DNA from: Microbacterium hydrocarbonoxydans
Lineage (GTDB): Bacteria > Actinomycetota > Actinomycetes > Actinomycetales > Microbacteriaceae
Direction: 5' to 3'
Assembly (NCBI RefSeq): GCF_023715885.1
Contig: NZ_JAMBOY010000008.1
Location: forward strand, 1 to 45,348
DNA length: 45,348 nt
The translations under genes were made by a program, and so were the position numbers. Of this stretch, positions 32,387 to 40,293 are shown one piece after another. A model generated the notes under the pieces. It saw only the letters and a program-made list of their open reading frames with translations, did no database searches and had not been told where the DNA came from. Every line of letters begins with the position of its first letter. The stretch's first letter is position 1.

Positions 32387-33070
32387 ATGCCTCTCCCCCT
32401 CAACACCGACGTTGAATCGCGCAGGCTCCTCCGCGACGACGTCTACACCTCCATCCTGAACGCGATCGTCGACGGCACCCTCGAGGCCGGCGAACACCTC
32501 CGGGACGAAGACCTCATCTCCTGGCTCGGGGTCTCCCGCACGCCCATCAGACAAGCCCTCAACCGGCTAGAAGAAGTCGGCCTCATCGAGATGGTCCCCG
32601 GACGCTACACCCGTGTCGCACCGTTCGATGAAGACAACATCACCCAAGCGATCTACGCCACACAGGTCATCCACCTGTTCTCCGTGCGCAAGACCGCGGC
32701 AACCCTCACCAACGAACAACTCACGCAACTCGATGACCACATCGAACGCGCGCGTCACGCGGCAACAGGACAGGACCGGCTCGGACAGCTCAATGCCCTC
32801 GGCGGATTCTTCCGCGTCTTTCACCTGGCCACAGGCAACGACGTGCTGTACCAAGCGGTCGAGAAAACCAACCCCATCCTGTTCCGTGCATTCCTACCCA
32901 CCGAGGGCGTGATGAGCGGCAACGCAATCACGGACGCACTCACCGCCATCGCCGACGCTGCGCGGCGACAAGACGCTGCCGGAGCAGTAGCGGGAGTACG
33001 CGCCATGATGCCGTTCTGGCGGGATCAGTTCATCACCACGATCCGCCCCCGCCTTCTCGCCGAGCGCTGA
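32387..33070 (+). CDS. GntR-family regulator, second of a tandem pair
   Basis: 227 aa from the ATG at 32387 after GAAGGAG. The winged helix is LLRDDVYTSILNAIVDGTLEAGEHL with GVSRTPIRQALNRLEEVGLIEMVPGRYTRVAP. The helical C-terminal domain has FFRVFHLATGNDVLYQAVEK in the FCD position. It is cotranslated with the preceding paralogue; a pair like this may form heterodimers or divide two ligands. Its TGA overlaps the first codon of the truncated MFS porter frame, a junction that looks like a rearrangement point. Confidence 0.82.
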   Translation: MPLPLNTDVESRRLLRDDVYTSILNAIVDGTLEAGEHLRDEDLISWLGVSRTPIRQALNRLEEVGLIEMVPGRYTRVAPFDEDNITQAIYATQVIHLFSVRKTAATLTNEQLTQLDDHIERARHAATGQDRLGQLNALGGFFRVFHLATGNDVLYQAVEKTNPILFRAFLPTEGVMSGNAITDALTAIADAARRQDAAGAVAGVRAMMPFWRDQFITTIRPRLLAER

Positions 33071-33213
33071 CACCAGCAGGAACCTTCATCATCTTCGGGC
33101 TCTTCGCGGTAGCCGCCTTCATCTTCGTCGTCTGGCTCGCTCCGGAAACTAAAGGCCGCCCCTTGGACGACATCAGCAAGTACTGGGAAAATAGAGGACG
33201 TTGGACGCGCTAG
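33070..33213 (+). pseudogene. C-terminal remnant of a sugar-porter MFS transporter
   Basis: Starting at the last base of the GntR stop, an open frame reads TPAGTFIIFGLFAVAAFIFV, then WLAPETKGRPLDDISKYWENRGRW, TR and TAG. PETKGR with YWENxGRW is the diagnostic end of the sugar porter family (last half-helix and cytoplasmic tail). The other ~420 residues are missing and there is no start codon, so this is a 47-codon remnant left by a deletion or insertion at the right edge of the island. Confidence 0.75.
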
Positions 33214-33386
33214 CGCGCTCGTTGTGAAGCTCGCGGTCACTATCCCTTCGCGTAGGCGCAGGGGCGCGGTATCCGCGGTCCCGAACGTCTCGTGGACCAG
33301 ATCGCCGCGATCGGGCAGGTCGGCGTCGAAGACGCGGCCGGTCGCGACAGTGCCCCGCGTCAAGGTCAATCTTCGTGAGCGGCAGC

Positions 33387-33517
33387 TGCCGAAAACGATC
33401 GTTCCCGGCGGCCTCGCCGACGTCGACGACCGGGTGCACAACACGCCGAGGAACGATCCGCCGAAACCTCTTGCCGAAACCGGATCCGGCCGAAACACCG
33501 GAGTATCGTTTTCGGCA
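33387..33517. repeat. 131-bp segment bounded by inverted boundary repeats
   Basis: TGCCGAAAACGATCGTT (33387-33403) equals the left island repeat, and ATCGTTTTCGGCA (33505-33517) is the inverse of its first 13 bases. Between them more CCGAAAC copies occur (CCGCCGAAACC, TTGCCGAAACC, GGCCGAAACA). The whole stretch 33214-33671 has no credible gene: competing frames have no family motif or ribosome site. It looks like a small non-autonomous element or a recombinase site cluster. Confidence 0.5.
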
Positions 33518-33671
33518 TGCCGGAGCGCTGGCCTCGACGGGCTGCATCTCAGCGAGATCCTGGGGAGCCCTTCTGCCGAGTGATCACCGAAACGGGACCG
33601 GCACTCGTCCGCCCGGTGTCCGTGCCTCATGGCACGATGAACGCACCGTCGATAGCAAGAAGAGGTGCACG

Positions 33672-34301
33672 ATGCCGATCGACCCGAAGAAGACGCTCGA
33701 TGCGTACCGGGCGAAGCGGGGCGAGTTCCGCCTCGTCGAGGTGCCGCCGCTGCAGTACCTCATGGTCGACGGCGCGGGAGACCCGAACACTGCGAAGGAA
33801 TACACGGATGCCGTCGCCGCACTCTTCCCGCTCGCGTACACGCTGAAGTTCGCGGCCCGCGCCGAACTCGATCTCGATGTCGTCGTGATGCCGCTCGAAG
33901 GCCTCTGGGATGCGCCCGACAAGGAGTCGTTCACGACCAAGCGCGACAAGTCGGCCTGGCTGTGGACGATGATGATCATGGTGCCTGGCCAGGTGACACC
34001 GGAGATGTTCGCGGCGGCCGTCGACAAGGTCGAAGCCAAGGCGGCGGCGAAGAAGGAGCCCCTGCCGGCGCTGCGGTCGGTGCGACTCGAGACTCTCGAC
34101 GAGGAACTGAGCGTGCAGACATTGCATGTCGGCTCGTACGACGACGAAGCCCCGGTGCTGGCCGAGCTGCACGACGCGTTCATCCCCGAGAACGGCCTCC
34201 GCATGACCGGACGTCACCACGAGATCTACCTCGGCGACGCTCGGCGGGTCGCTCCCGACCGTCTGCGCACGATCCTCCGGCAGCCGGTCGAACGCACGTG
34301 A
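33672..34301 (+). CDS. GyrI-like small-molecule-binding protein
   Basis: 209 aa from the ATG at 33672, behind AGAGG; longer frames upstream run into repeat DNA. It begins PIDPKKTLDAYRAKRGEFRLVEVPPLQYLMVDGAGDPN. Then follow FPLAYTLKFAARAELDLDVVVMPLEGLWDA, WTMMIMVPGQVTPEMF, and QTLHVGSYDDEAPVLAELHDAFIPENGLRMTGRHHEIYLGDARRV. This is the stand-alone GyrI-like/SOUL-related barrel seen in many actinobacteria, which binds or hydrolyses small hydrophobic molecules and has no DNA-binding part. Catalytic activity cannot be judged here. Confidence 0.85.
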   Translation: MPIDPKKTLDAYRAKRGEFRLVEVPPLQYLMVDGAGDPNTAKEYTDAVAALFPLAYTLKFAARAELDLDVVVMPLEGLWDAPDKESFTTKRDKSAWLWTMMIMVPGQVTPEMFAAAVDKVEAKAAAKKEPLPALRSVRLETLDEELSVQTLHVGSYDDEAPVLAELHDAFIPENGLRMTGRHHEIYLGDARRVAPDRLRTILRQPVERT

Positions 34302-34368
34302 CTGCCGCACGGCGCCGTCGGGATCAAGCCCCTCCGGCCCATCGCTCCCACGGCGATATCCTGCATCG

Positions 34369-35166
34369 ATGACGACAGCGAAGTCCGCCGCGCACGAGGC
34401 CAGGGGATCGGACGCCTTCCGACGTGTCGCTCGGGCCGGCTTCGGGGTGATCGGTCTCGTGCACATCATCATCGGAGCGCTCGCCGTGTCCATAGCCTCG
34501 GGCGGTGGCGGCGATGCCGATCAGGACGGCGCGATGCAGCAGATTCGATCGACGCCCGTGGGAGGGCTCATCCTGGCTCTCGTCGCGGCCGCGCTCCTCG
34601 CCCTCGCGGTGTGGCAGGTCGTGAGCGGCGTCGTCGCCGTCGGCGGCGAGGTGAAGAAGTGGGGGCAGCGCATCAAGCTCTTCGGAATCGCTGTCGCGTA
34701 CCTCGTGATCGCCGGACTCGCGGTCATCTATGCGTTCGGAGGCAATGCCGAATCCGAGAAGTCGTCGAAGTTCGTGAGCGAAGTGCTGCTAGGAGCGCCC
34801 GGAGGAATCTTCCTCCTGGTTGCGGTCGGCCTCACGGTGGTCGGCGTCGGCATCGGCTTCGTCGTGAGCGGCTTCACGACCGGTTTCCGCAAGACGCTCG
34901 ACCTGCCGTCGGGCGCGGGGCGTCCGCCGATCGTGGTGCTCGGGGTCATTGGCTATATCGCGAAGGGCATCGCCATCGCCCTCACCGGCATCCTGTTCGT
35001 GGTCGCGGCCTGGACGCACGACCCCGACAAGGCCGGAGGTCTCGATGCTGCGTTGCGCAGCCTCACCGACCTGCCGTTCGGGCGGGCCGTGCTGTGGGTC
35101 GTCGGCGCCGGACTCGTCGTGTACGGCGTGTTCTCGATGTTCCGCGCCCGCTACGCCCGCATGTGA
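34369..35166 (+). CDS. DUF1206-family membrane protein
   Basis: 265 aa with six membrane segments in three similar pairs, each opening with a Phe/Arg-Gly segment: RRVARAGFGVIGLVHIIIGALAV, IKLFGIAVAYLVIAGLAVIYAFGG, and IVVLGVIGYIAKGIAIALTGILFV. That threefold layout defines DUF1206, widespread in actinobacteria and without assigned function. It is convergent with the LysE gene six bases away. Confidence 0.88.
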   Translation: MTTAKSAAHEARGSDAFRRVARAGFGVIGLVHIIIGALAVSIASGGGGDADQDGAMQQIRSTPVGGLILALVAAALLALAVWQVVSGVVAVGGEVKKWGQRIKLFGIAVAYLVIAGLAVIYAFGGNAESEKSSKFVSEVLLGAPGGIFLLVAVGLTVVGVGIGFVVSGFTTGFRKTLDLPSGAGRPPIVVLGVIGYIAKGIAIALTGILFVVAAWTHDPDKAGGLDAALRSLTDLPFGRAVLWVVGAGLVVYGVFSMFRARYARM

Positions 35167-35172
35167 CCCGGG

Positions 35173-35820
35173 TCAGGTCGTCGCGGGCTTCTCGCTCCAC
35201 AGGAGCAGGAACGCGCCGAGCCCGATCATGAGCGCACCGCCCGTCGCGCCCATCGCCTCGATCCGACGAGGCGAACGCCCGAACCACTGCCGGGCGGCGC
35301 TGGCGAGCACGACCCAGATCGCGTCGCAGGCGACGCCGATCGCGACGACGATCACTCCCAGCACGAGCAGCTGCATCGGCACGGATCCCCCGTGCAGGTC
35401 GACGAACTGAGGCAGGATTGCGAGAAAGAACGCGATCGACTTCGGGTTGGTGACGCCGACGACGAACCCCTCCGCGAGCAGGCGCAGACCCGAGCGACGC
35501 GGCTGCGGTCCGGTCGCGATCGCGGCGGCGTCGTTCCGGTGGCGGATGGCCTGGATGCCGAGGAAGACGAGGTACCCCGCACCGATCACCTTCACGATCG
35601 TGAACAGCACGATCGACTGCGCGATCACCGTGCCGACGCCGAGCGCCACGGCCACGACGAGCAGGATCGACCCGAGAGCGGTGCCGAGGATGCTGAGGAA
35701 TCCGCCGATCCGCCCGAGCGCCATCACGCGCCCGATCGTGAACAACACCGTCGGGCCGGGGATCACGACCATGATGAACGCCGCGACCACGAACGTCGCG
35801 AGGGTGTCGGCGCTGAACAT
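35173..35820 (-). CDS. LysE/RhtB-family amino-acid exporter
   Basis: 215 aa with about six membrane helices. The N-terminal FVVAAFIMVVIPGPTVLFTIGRVMALGRIGGFLSILGTALGS contains the PGP motif and the conserved glycines of the family. GYLVFLGIQAIRHR and EGFVVGVTNPKSIAFFLAILPQFVD (NPK motif in helix 4) are diagnostic. Members export lysine, homoserine, threonine or other amino acids; the substrate is unknown. Confidence 0.9.
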   Translation of the reverse strand: MFSADTLATFVVAAFIMVVIPGPTVLFTIGRVMALGRIGGFLSILGTALGSILLVVAVALGVGTVIAQSIVLFTIVKVIGAGYLVFLGIQAIRHRNDAAAIATGPQPRRSGLRLLAEGFVVGVTNPKSIAFFLAILPQFVDLHGGSVPMQLLVLGVIVVAIGVACDAIWVVLASAARQWFGRSPRRIEAMGATGGALMIGLGAFLLLWSEKPATT

Positions 35821-35874
35821 GGTGCGAGCCTAGTGCGCGACCCGCGCGACGGCGTCGGATGAGAAGCTAGAAGG

Positions 35875-37197
35875 ATGAGCTCGACCTCTGCCTCCGACGT
35901 GATCACTGCGCCTGCGGACAGCCCGCTGACGGATGCTGAGGTGCGGCGCCTGCGCGAGGACTTCCCGATCCTGGGTGTCGAGGTGAACGGGCATCCGCTC
36001 ACCTACCTCGACTCCGGCGCGACCTCGCAGCGCCCGCTCGCGGTGCTCGATGCCGAGCGGGAGTTCGCGACGACGCTGAACGCCGCCGTGCATCGCGGTG
36101 CGCACACGCTCGCCGCCGAGGCGACGGAGGTGTTCGAAGACGCTCGTGCGACCGTCGCCCGATTCATCGGCGCCGACGAGGGCGAGATCGTCTGGACCTC
36201 CAACGCGACCGAGGCCATCAACCTCGTCGCCTACGGAATCTCGAACGCATCTCTGGGGCGCGGGGGAGCGGCCGCCGAGCGCTTCCGCCTCGGCCCCGGC
36301 GACGAGATCGTCACCACGGAGATGGAGCATCACGCGAACCTCATCCCGTGGCAGGAGCTCGCTGCGCGCACGGGCGCAACGCTGCGGGTGATCCCGCTCG
36401 ACGACGAAGGAGCGCTGCGGCTCGACGTCGCCGCTGAGCTGATCGGAGAGCGGACGAAGCTCGTCGCCGTCACTCACGTGTCGAACGTGCTGGGCGTGAT
36501 CAACCCCACAGACCGGCTCGTCGACATGGCCCACCGTGTCGGCGCCCTCGTGCTGCTCGACGCCTGCCAGTCGGCGCCGCACCTGCCGCTCGACGTGCGC
36601 GCCCTCGACGTCGACTTCGCCGTGCTGTCCGGTCACAAGATGCTCGGCCCCTCGGGGATCGGCGCGCTCTACGGACGCCGCGAGCTGCTCGAGGCCCTCC
36701 CACCCTTCCTCACCGGTGGGTCGATGATCACGACCGTCACGACCACCGAGGCGGAGTATCTGCCGCCGCCGCAGCGCTTCGAGGCGGGGACGCAGCGGGT
36801 GTCGCAGGCCGTCGCGCTCGCGGCGGCGATCGACTACCTGTCGGCGGTCGGGATGCCGCGCATCGCCGCCCACGAGGCCGCCTTCGGCCGCCGCCTGGTC
36901 GACGGGCTGATGGCGATCGACGGCGTGCGCGTGCTCGGCGCCGGCATCGATCTGCCGCGGGTCGGCCTCGCGAGCTTCGATGTCGACGGCATCCACTCGC
37001 ACGACGTCGGCCAGTACCTCGACGACCTCGGCATCGCGGTGCGCGTCGGCCACCACTGCGCGCAGCCGCTGCACCGTCGACTCGGCATCACCTCGTCGAC
37101 CAGGGCGAGCACCTATCTCTACACGACCGAGGACGAGGTGGATGCCGTGATCGCCGGCGTCGCCGGAGCCATCGACTTCTTCCGGAGGGGCGCATGA
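35875..37197 (+). CDS. sufS: Cysteine desulfurase SufS
   Basis: 440 aa, PLP-dependent class V aminotransferase fold. Landmarks: YLDSGATSQRPLAVLDA, NAAVHRGAHTLAAEAT, WTSNATEAINLVAYG, EMEHHANLIPWQ (His stacking on PLP), DACQSAPHLPLDV, LSGHKMLGPSGIGALYGR with Lys255 as Schiff-base lysine, and RVGHHCAQPLHRRLG with Cys395 as the persulfide cysteine. It removes sulfur from cysteine for Fe-S cluster assembly. It overlaps sufU by four bases, the usual pair in Gram-positives; the other suf genes are not in this window. Confidence 0.95.
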   Translation: MSSTSASDVITAPADSPLTDAEVRRLREDFPILGVEVNGHPLTYLDSGATSQRPLAVLDAEREFATTLNAAVHRGAHTLAAEATEVFEDARATVARFIGADEGEIVWTSNATEAINLVAYGISNASLGRGGAAAERFRLGPGDEIVTTEMEHHANLIPWQELAARTGATLRVIPLDDEGALRLDVAAELIGERTKLVAVTHVSNVLGVINPTDRLVDMAHRVGALVLLDACQSAPHLPLDVRALDVDFAVLSGHKMLGPSGIGALYGRRELLEALPPFLTGGSMITTVTTTEAEYLPPPQRFEAGTQRVSQAVALAAAIDYLSAVGMPRIAAHEAAFGRRLVDGLMAIDGVRVLGAGIDLPRVGLASFDVDGIHSHDVGQYLDDLGIAVRVGHHCAQPLHRRLGITSSTRASTYLYTTEDEVDAVIAGVAGAIDFFRRGA

Positions 37198-37628
37198 GCG
37201 ACCTGCAGAACCTGTACCAGGAGCTCATCCTCGACCACTCGCGCACACCGCACGGGTTCGGGCTGCGCGACGAGATCGCGGCGCAGTCGCATCAGATCAA
37301 CCCCACGTGCGGTGACGAGGTCACCCTGCAGGTGCACCGCGCGTCCGACGGCAGCGTCGAGGCGATCGCGTGGGAAGGGCACGGCTGCGCCATCTCGCAG
37401 GCCTCGGCGTCGCTCCTCGCCGAACTCGCCGAAGGGCTCACCGTCGATGACCTCGAGGTGCGGATCGACGCGTTCCGCACGGCGATGCGCTCGCGCGGGA
37501 AGATCGAGCCCGACGAGGAGCTGCTCGGCGATGCCGCAGCGCTCGGCGGGGTCTCGCGCTACGTCGCGCGGGTGAAGTGCGCGATGCTCGCGTGGGTCGC
37601 CGCCGAGGACGCGCTGCACAAGAGCTGA
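37194..37628 (+). CDS. sufU: SufU, zinc-dependent sulfur-transfer partner of SufS
   Basis: 144 aa. The three zinc/sulfur cysteines appear in INPTCGDEV (with the conserved Asp), EGHGCAISQASASLL and RVKCAMLAW, and the N-terminus LYQELILDHSRTPHGFG is typical of the IscU/SufU fold. The insertion before the last cysteine marks SufU and not IscU. It accepts persulfide from SufS and passes it to the SufBCD scaffold. Confidence 0.95.
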   Translation: MSDLQNLYQELILDHSRTPHGFGLRDEIAAQSHQINPTCGDEVTLQVHRASDGSVEAIAWEGHGCAISQASASLLAELAEGLTVDDLEVRIDAFRTAMRSRGKIEPDEELLGDAAALGGVSRYVARVKCAMLAWVAAEDALHKS

Positions 37629-37674
37629 CACCGGCGCCGTCGAGACGGCAGGAGCCGAGGTGCAGGATGGGACC

Positions 37675-38619
37675 ATGGCCCTTACGCTGACGCCGCTCGA
37701 CCCCGACCGCTTCGACGATTGGCGGTCGGCTACCAGGCTGCGTCTCATCGCCCTCCGCCAGGACTCGGGGCTGCTGGTCGGCGACGACGCCGTCGCGCAC
37801 GCTGACGCCTTCCTCGACCAGCTCCTGCCTGACGGAGCCGAGACGCAGACATCGGTCATCTTGTCGATCCGCGACGGCGGTCCCGAACTGGGCACGGTGT
37901 GGCTCGCGTCGATCTCCGGCATCCTCATGATCCTCGACCTGTCTTTCGCGGGCCGGCCCACCGTCTCGCAGGAAGACGAGCTGTTCACCGCCCTGGTCGA
38001 GATGGGGCGTGCGCACGGAGTCGACCGGCTCAGCATCTCGGTGTACGCGACCGACGCGGCGAGCCGGTCCTTCATCGACGATCGGGGGTTCGCGTGCGCG
38101 TCGATCCAGATGCTGCTCGAACCGCTCCCCGACCGCGAGCGTGCGCCCGTGGTGAAGGTCGAGCCGATGACGGCGGAGCGCTATCCGTCCTTCGTCGCCG
38201 CATCGGAGGCGGCCTTCGCGGAGGAGCTCGCTGCCTCAGGCCGATACTCGATCGACGACGCCCGCGCGGAGTCGCACCGTCAGATGGTGGAGGAGCTGCC
38301 CGACGGCGTCGAGACAGTGGGCCAGCAACTCTTCACTGCCACGGTCGACGGAGAGGAGGTCGGCATCCTCTGGGTCGGCCTCCGAAGCAGAGGTGATAGG
38401 CCGCACGCTTTCATCCTCGACATCGAGGTCGCCGAATCGCAGCGACGCAAGGGATACGGCCGCGAGTTGATGCGCGCCGCCGAGCAGGTCGCGCGGGAGC
38501 ACGGTGCGGACTCCGTCGGCCTGCACGTGTTCGGCGCGAATGAGGGTGCGATCGCCCTGTACGAAGGACTCGGCTATCGCCGCGTCGAGGAGAGGCATCT
38601 GCTCCACATCGCGGAATAG
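37675..38619 (+). CDS. Tandem GNAT acetyltransferase
   Basis: 314 aa from the ATG at 37675. The C-terminal half is a clear GNAT domain: EEVGILWVGL, HAFILDIEVAESQRRKGYGRELMRAAEQVAREHG (the R/Q-x-x-G-x-G/A acetyl-CoA loop is QRRKGYG) and GLHVFGANEGAIALYEGLGYRRV. The N-terminal half repeats the fold in eroded form (GTVWLASISGILMILDLSFAG, then ASRSFIDDRGFACASIQMLLEPL) and lacks an intact acetyl-CoA loop. Duplicated GNATs with one dead half are known, as in the MshD type, but the substrate here is not evident. Confidence 0.82.
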   Translation: MALTLTPLDPDRFDDWRSATRLRLIALRQDSGLLVGDDAVAHADAFLDQLLPDGAETQTSVILSIRDGGPELGTVWLASISGILMILDLSFAGRPTVSQEDELFTALVEMGRAHGVDRLSISVYATDAASRSFIDDRGFACASIQMLLEPLPDRERAPVVKVEPMTAERYPSFVAASEAAFAEELAASGRYSIDDARAESHRQMVEELPDGVETVGQQLFTATVDGEEVGILWVGLRSRGDRPHAFILDIEVAESQRRKGYGRELMRAAEQVAREHGADSVGLHVFGANEGAIALYEGLGYRRVEERHLLHIAE

Positions 38620-38646
38620 GTACCGCCGCGGGACGTTGACCCTCAC

Positions 38647-39288
38647 ATGACCACTCTCGGAATCATCGGTGCAGGACACATCGGCAGCCAGGTCGCGCGC
38701 GCGGCGGTGGCGCACGGCTACGACGTCGTGATCGCGAACTCCCGCGGGCCGGAGACGCTCGCCCCACTCATCGCCGAGCTGGGTGAGAGGGCGCGTGCGG
38801 CGACCGCCACCGACGCGGCCGCAGCGGCCGACATCGCCGTCGTGACCATCCCGCTCGGTCGGATCGACGAGCTTCCGGTCGAGGAGCTGGCGGGGAAGAT
38901 CGTGCTCGACACGAACAACTACTACTTCGAGCGTGATGGCCACATCGACGAGCTCGACAAGGGTGAGACCACCACCTCGGAGATGCTGCAGAAGCAGCTG
39001 CCGACCTCGCGCATCGCGAAGGCGTTCAACCACATCCCGGCCCGCGACATCACGACCGACGGAACCCCGGCGGGGACGGCGAACCGTCGTGCCCTCGCGA
39101 CGGCCGGCGACGACGCGGAGGCCGTGCAGTTCGTCACCCGGTTCTACGACGAACTCGGCTTCGACACCGTGAACATCGGCCCGCTGAGCGAGTCGTGGCG
39201 CGTCGAGCGCGACCGCCCCGCCTACGTGGTGCGGCAGAACGCCGAGGAGTTGCGCGCCAACCTCGCCATCGCGAACCGCCTGCCCTGA
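38647..39288 (+). CDS. NADPH-dependent F420 reductase-like oxidoreductase
   Basis: 213 aa. LGIIGAGHIGSQVARAAVAHGYDVVIANSRGPETL is the NADP-binding fold with an NSR segment that favours NADP. VVTIPLGRIDELP, VLDTNNYYFERDG and RIAKAFNHIPARDI follow the FNO/NpdG and NADP-dependent short oxidoreductase pattern. It may use F420 or another flavin-like acceptor; the sequence does not settle which. A hairpin follows the stop. Confidence 0.8.
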   Translation: MTTLGIIGAGHIGSQVARAAVAHGYDVVIANSRGPETLAPLIAELGERARAATATDAAAAADIAVVTIPLGRIDELPVEELAGKIVLDTNNYYFERDGHIDELDKGETTTSEMLQKQLPTSRIAKAFNHIPARDITTDGTPAGTANRRALATAGDDAEAVQFVTRFYDELGFDTVNIGPLSESWRVERDRPAYVVRQNAEELRANLAIANRLP

Positions 39289-39296
39289 TCTCGATG

Positions 39297-39349
39297 TCCG
39301 CGCACCGTGGGATACCAAACTTGTCCCTCCGGTGCGCGGATGAGACAAT
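39297..39349 (+). promoter_or_regulatory. Hairpin plus leaderless promoter before GntR
   Basis: TCCGCGCACCG (39297-39307) and CGGTGCGCGGA (39330-39340) are perfect 11-bp arms just after the preceding stop. Inside and after the loop TTGTCC (39321-39326) and GACAAT (39344-39349), 17 bp apart, form a good promoter whose start falls on the GntR ATG at 39356. Terminator or operator arms thus overlap the -35 region. Confidence 0.55.
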
Positions 39350-39355
39350 CCCGAT

Positions 39356-40015
39356 ATGGCGGAGGTGGGGGCTGCCGGCGAACTCGAGTCGGTGAGAGTG
39401 ACGCGCATATTGCGCGATGACATCGTCTTGGGTCGGAGGCTTCCGGGATCCCGGCTCGTCGAGCGCGACATCGCGGCGGATCTGAACGTCTCTCGTCTTC
39501 CCGTCCGCGAGGCGATTCGCACCCTCGTCTCCGAGGGGGTCGTGGTGGCGCGTCCGCGCACCTGGGCGGTCGTGCGGGAGTTCTCGCGGCAGGATCTTCA
39601 GGACTACGGCGAGGTGCGCGAGGCGATCGAGACGATGATCTTCGTCTTCGCCGCACAACGCGGCACGCCGGAGGGACACGCTCGACTCCGCTCCGCCTAC
39701 GATCAGGAGCTGGCGGCCGCCGCATCCGGCGATGTCGAGGGTGCACGCATCGCGGCGAGCCTCTTCCACGAGGTCGCGGCGCACCTCGCAGGGAACCATA
39801 TGATCGGCGAATTCGTCGGCGTTTTCGCGACCCGCCTGAAGTGGCTCTTCGGCCAGCACGACGACCTCGTGGAGACGGCGGAGGAGCATCGGGTGATCCT
39901 CGAAGCCGTCGAGGCGCAGGATGCCGACGCGCTGCGCGTGCTGATCCCGCAGCACACCGCGAGCGCCGTGGCGTCTGCCGCGCGCCGCCTCGAAGTCCGC
40001 GCGGAATCTGTCTGA
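39356..40015 (+). CDS. GntR/FCD-family regulator
   Basis: 219 aa. Winged helix: VRVTRILRDDIVLGRRLPGSRLVERDIAADLNVSRLPVREAIRTLVSEGVVVARPR. FCD domain: EVREAIETMIFVFAA, ASLFHEVAAHLAGNHMIGEF and EEHRVILEAVEAQDADAL carry the Asp/His ligands of the class. No obvious target operon adjoins it; the preceding oxidoreductase and the copper genes have their own signals. The start is set by the promoter at 39321-39349. Confidence 0.85.
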   Translation: MAEVGAAGELESVRVTRILRDDIVLGRRLPGSRLVERDIAADLNVSRLPVREAIRTLVSEGVVVARPRTWAVVREFSRQDLQDYGEVREAIETMIFVFAAQRGTPEGHARLRSAYDQELAAAASGDVEGARIAASLFHEVAAHLAGNHMIGEFVGVFATRLKWLFGQHDDLVETAEEHRVILEAVEAQDADALRVLIPQHTASAVASAARRLEVRAESV

Positions 40016-40029
40016 TCTCGAGCCCAAGG

Positions 40030-40046
40030 ATACCCCTAGGGGGTAT
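40030..40046. promoter_or_regulatory. CsoR-type copper operator
   Basis: ATACCCC-TAG-GGGGTAT is a perfect 17-bp dyad with the TACCC...GGGTA form of CsoR boxes in Gram-positives. It lies 30 bp before copZ, with GAAAGGA as ribosome site. No csoR gene is in the window, so the repressor must be encoded elsewhere. Confidence 0.75.
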
Positions 40047-40076
40047 GGTGGAGATGTCATCGACGAAAGGATCGAC

Positions 40077-40286
40077 ATGACCACGACCACCTACACCGTA
40101 ACGGGCATGACCTGCGGGCACTGCGAGGGCTCCGTGCGCAGCGAGGTCTCGAAGCTGCAGGGCATCACCGCCATCGACGTGAGCGCGGCATCCGGCCGAC
40201 TCGTCGTCACCTCCGAGTCCCCGCTCGACGACACCGCCGTTCTGGCGGCGGTCGACGAGGCCGGGTACAGCGCCGCGCGCGCCTGA
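40077..40286 (+). CDS. copZ: Copper chaperone CopZ (HMA domain)
   Basis: 69 aa, one ferredoxin-like heavy-metal-associated domain. [18 protein letters not shown] carries the CxxC copper site, and VDEAGYSAA is the usual last helix and strand. It carries Cu(I) to the ATPase encoded seven bases downstream. Confidence 0.93.
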   Translation: MTTTTYTVTGMTCGHCEGSVRSEVSKLQGITAIDVSAASGRLVVTSESPLDDTAVLAAVDEAGYSAARA

Positions 40287-40293
40287 TGCGCCC

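Noticed and set aside
33230..33583. Plus-strand frame with a faint IS30-transposase-like end (VDDRVHNTPR)
   Set aside because: The match is too short, it lacks the catalytic DDE region and runs through the repeat cluster; I could not support it.
33025..33630. Minus-strand frame across the right island boundary
   Set aside because: It overlaps the GntR end, the MFS remnant and the repeats, and has no motif or ribosome site.
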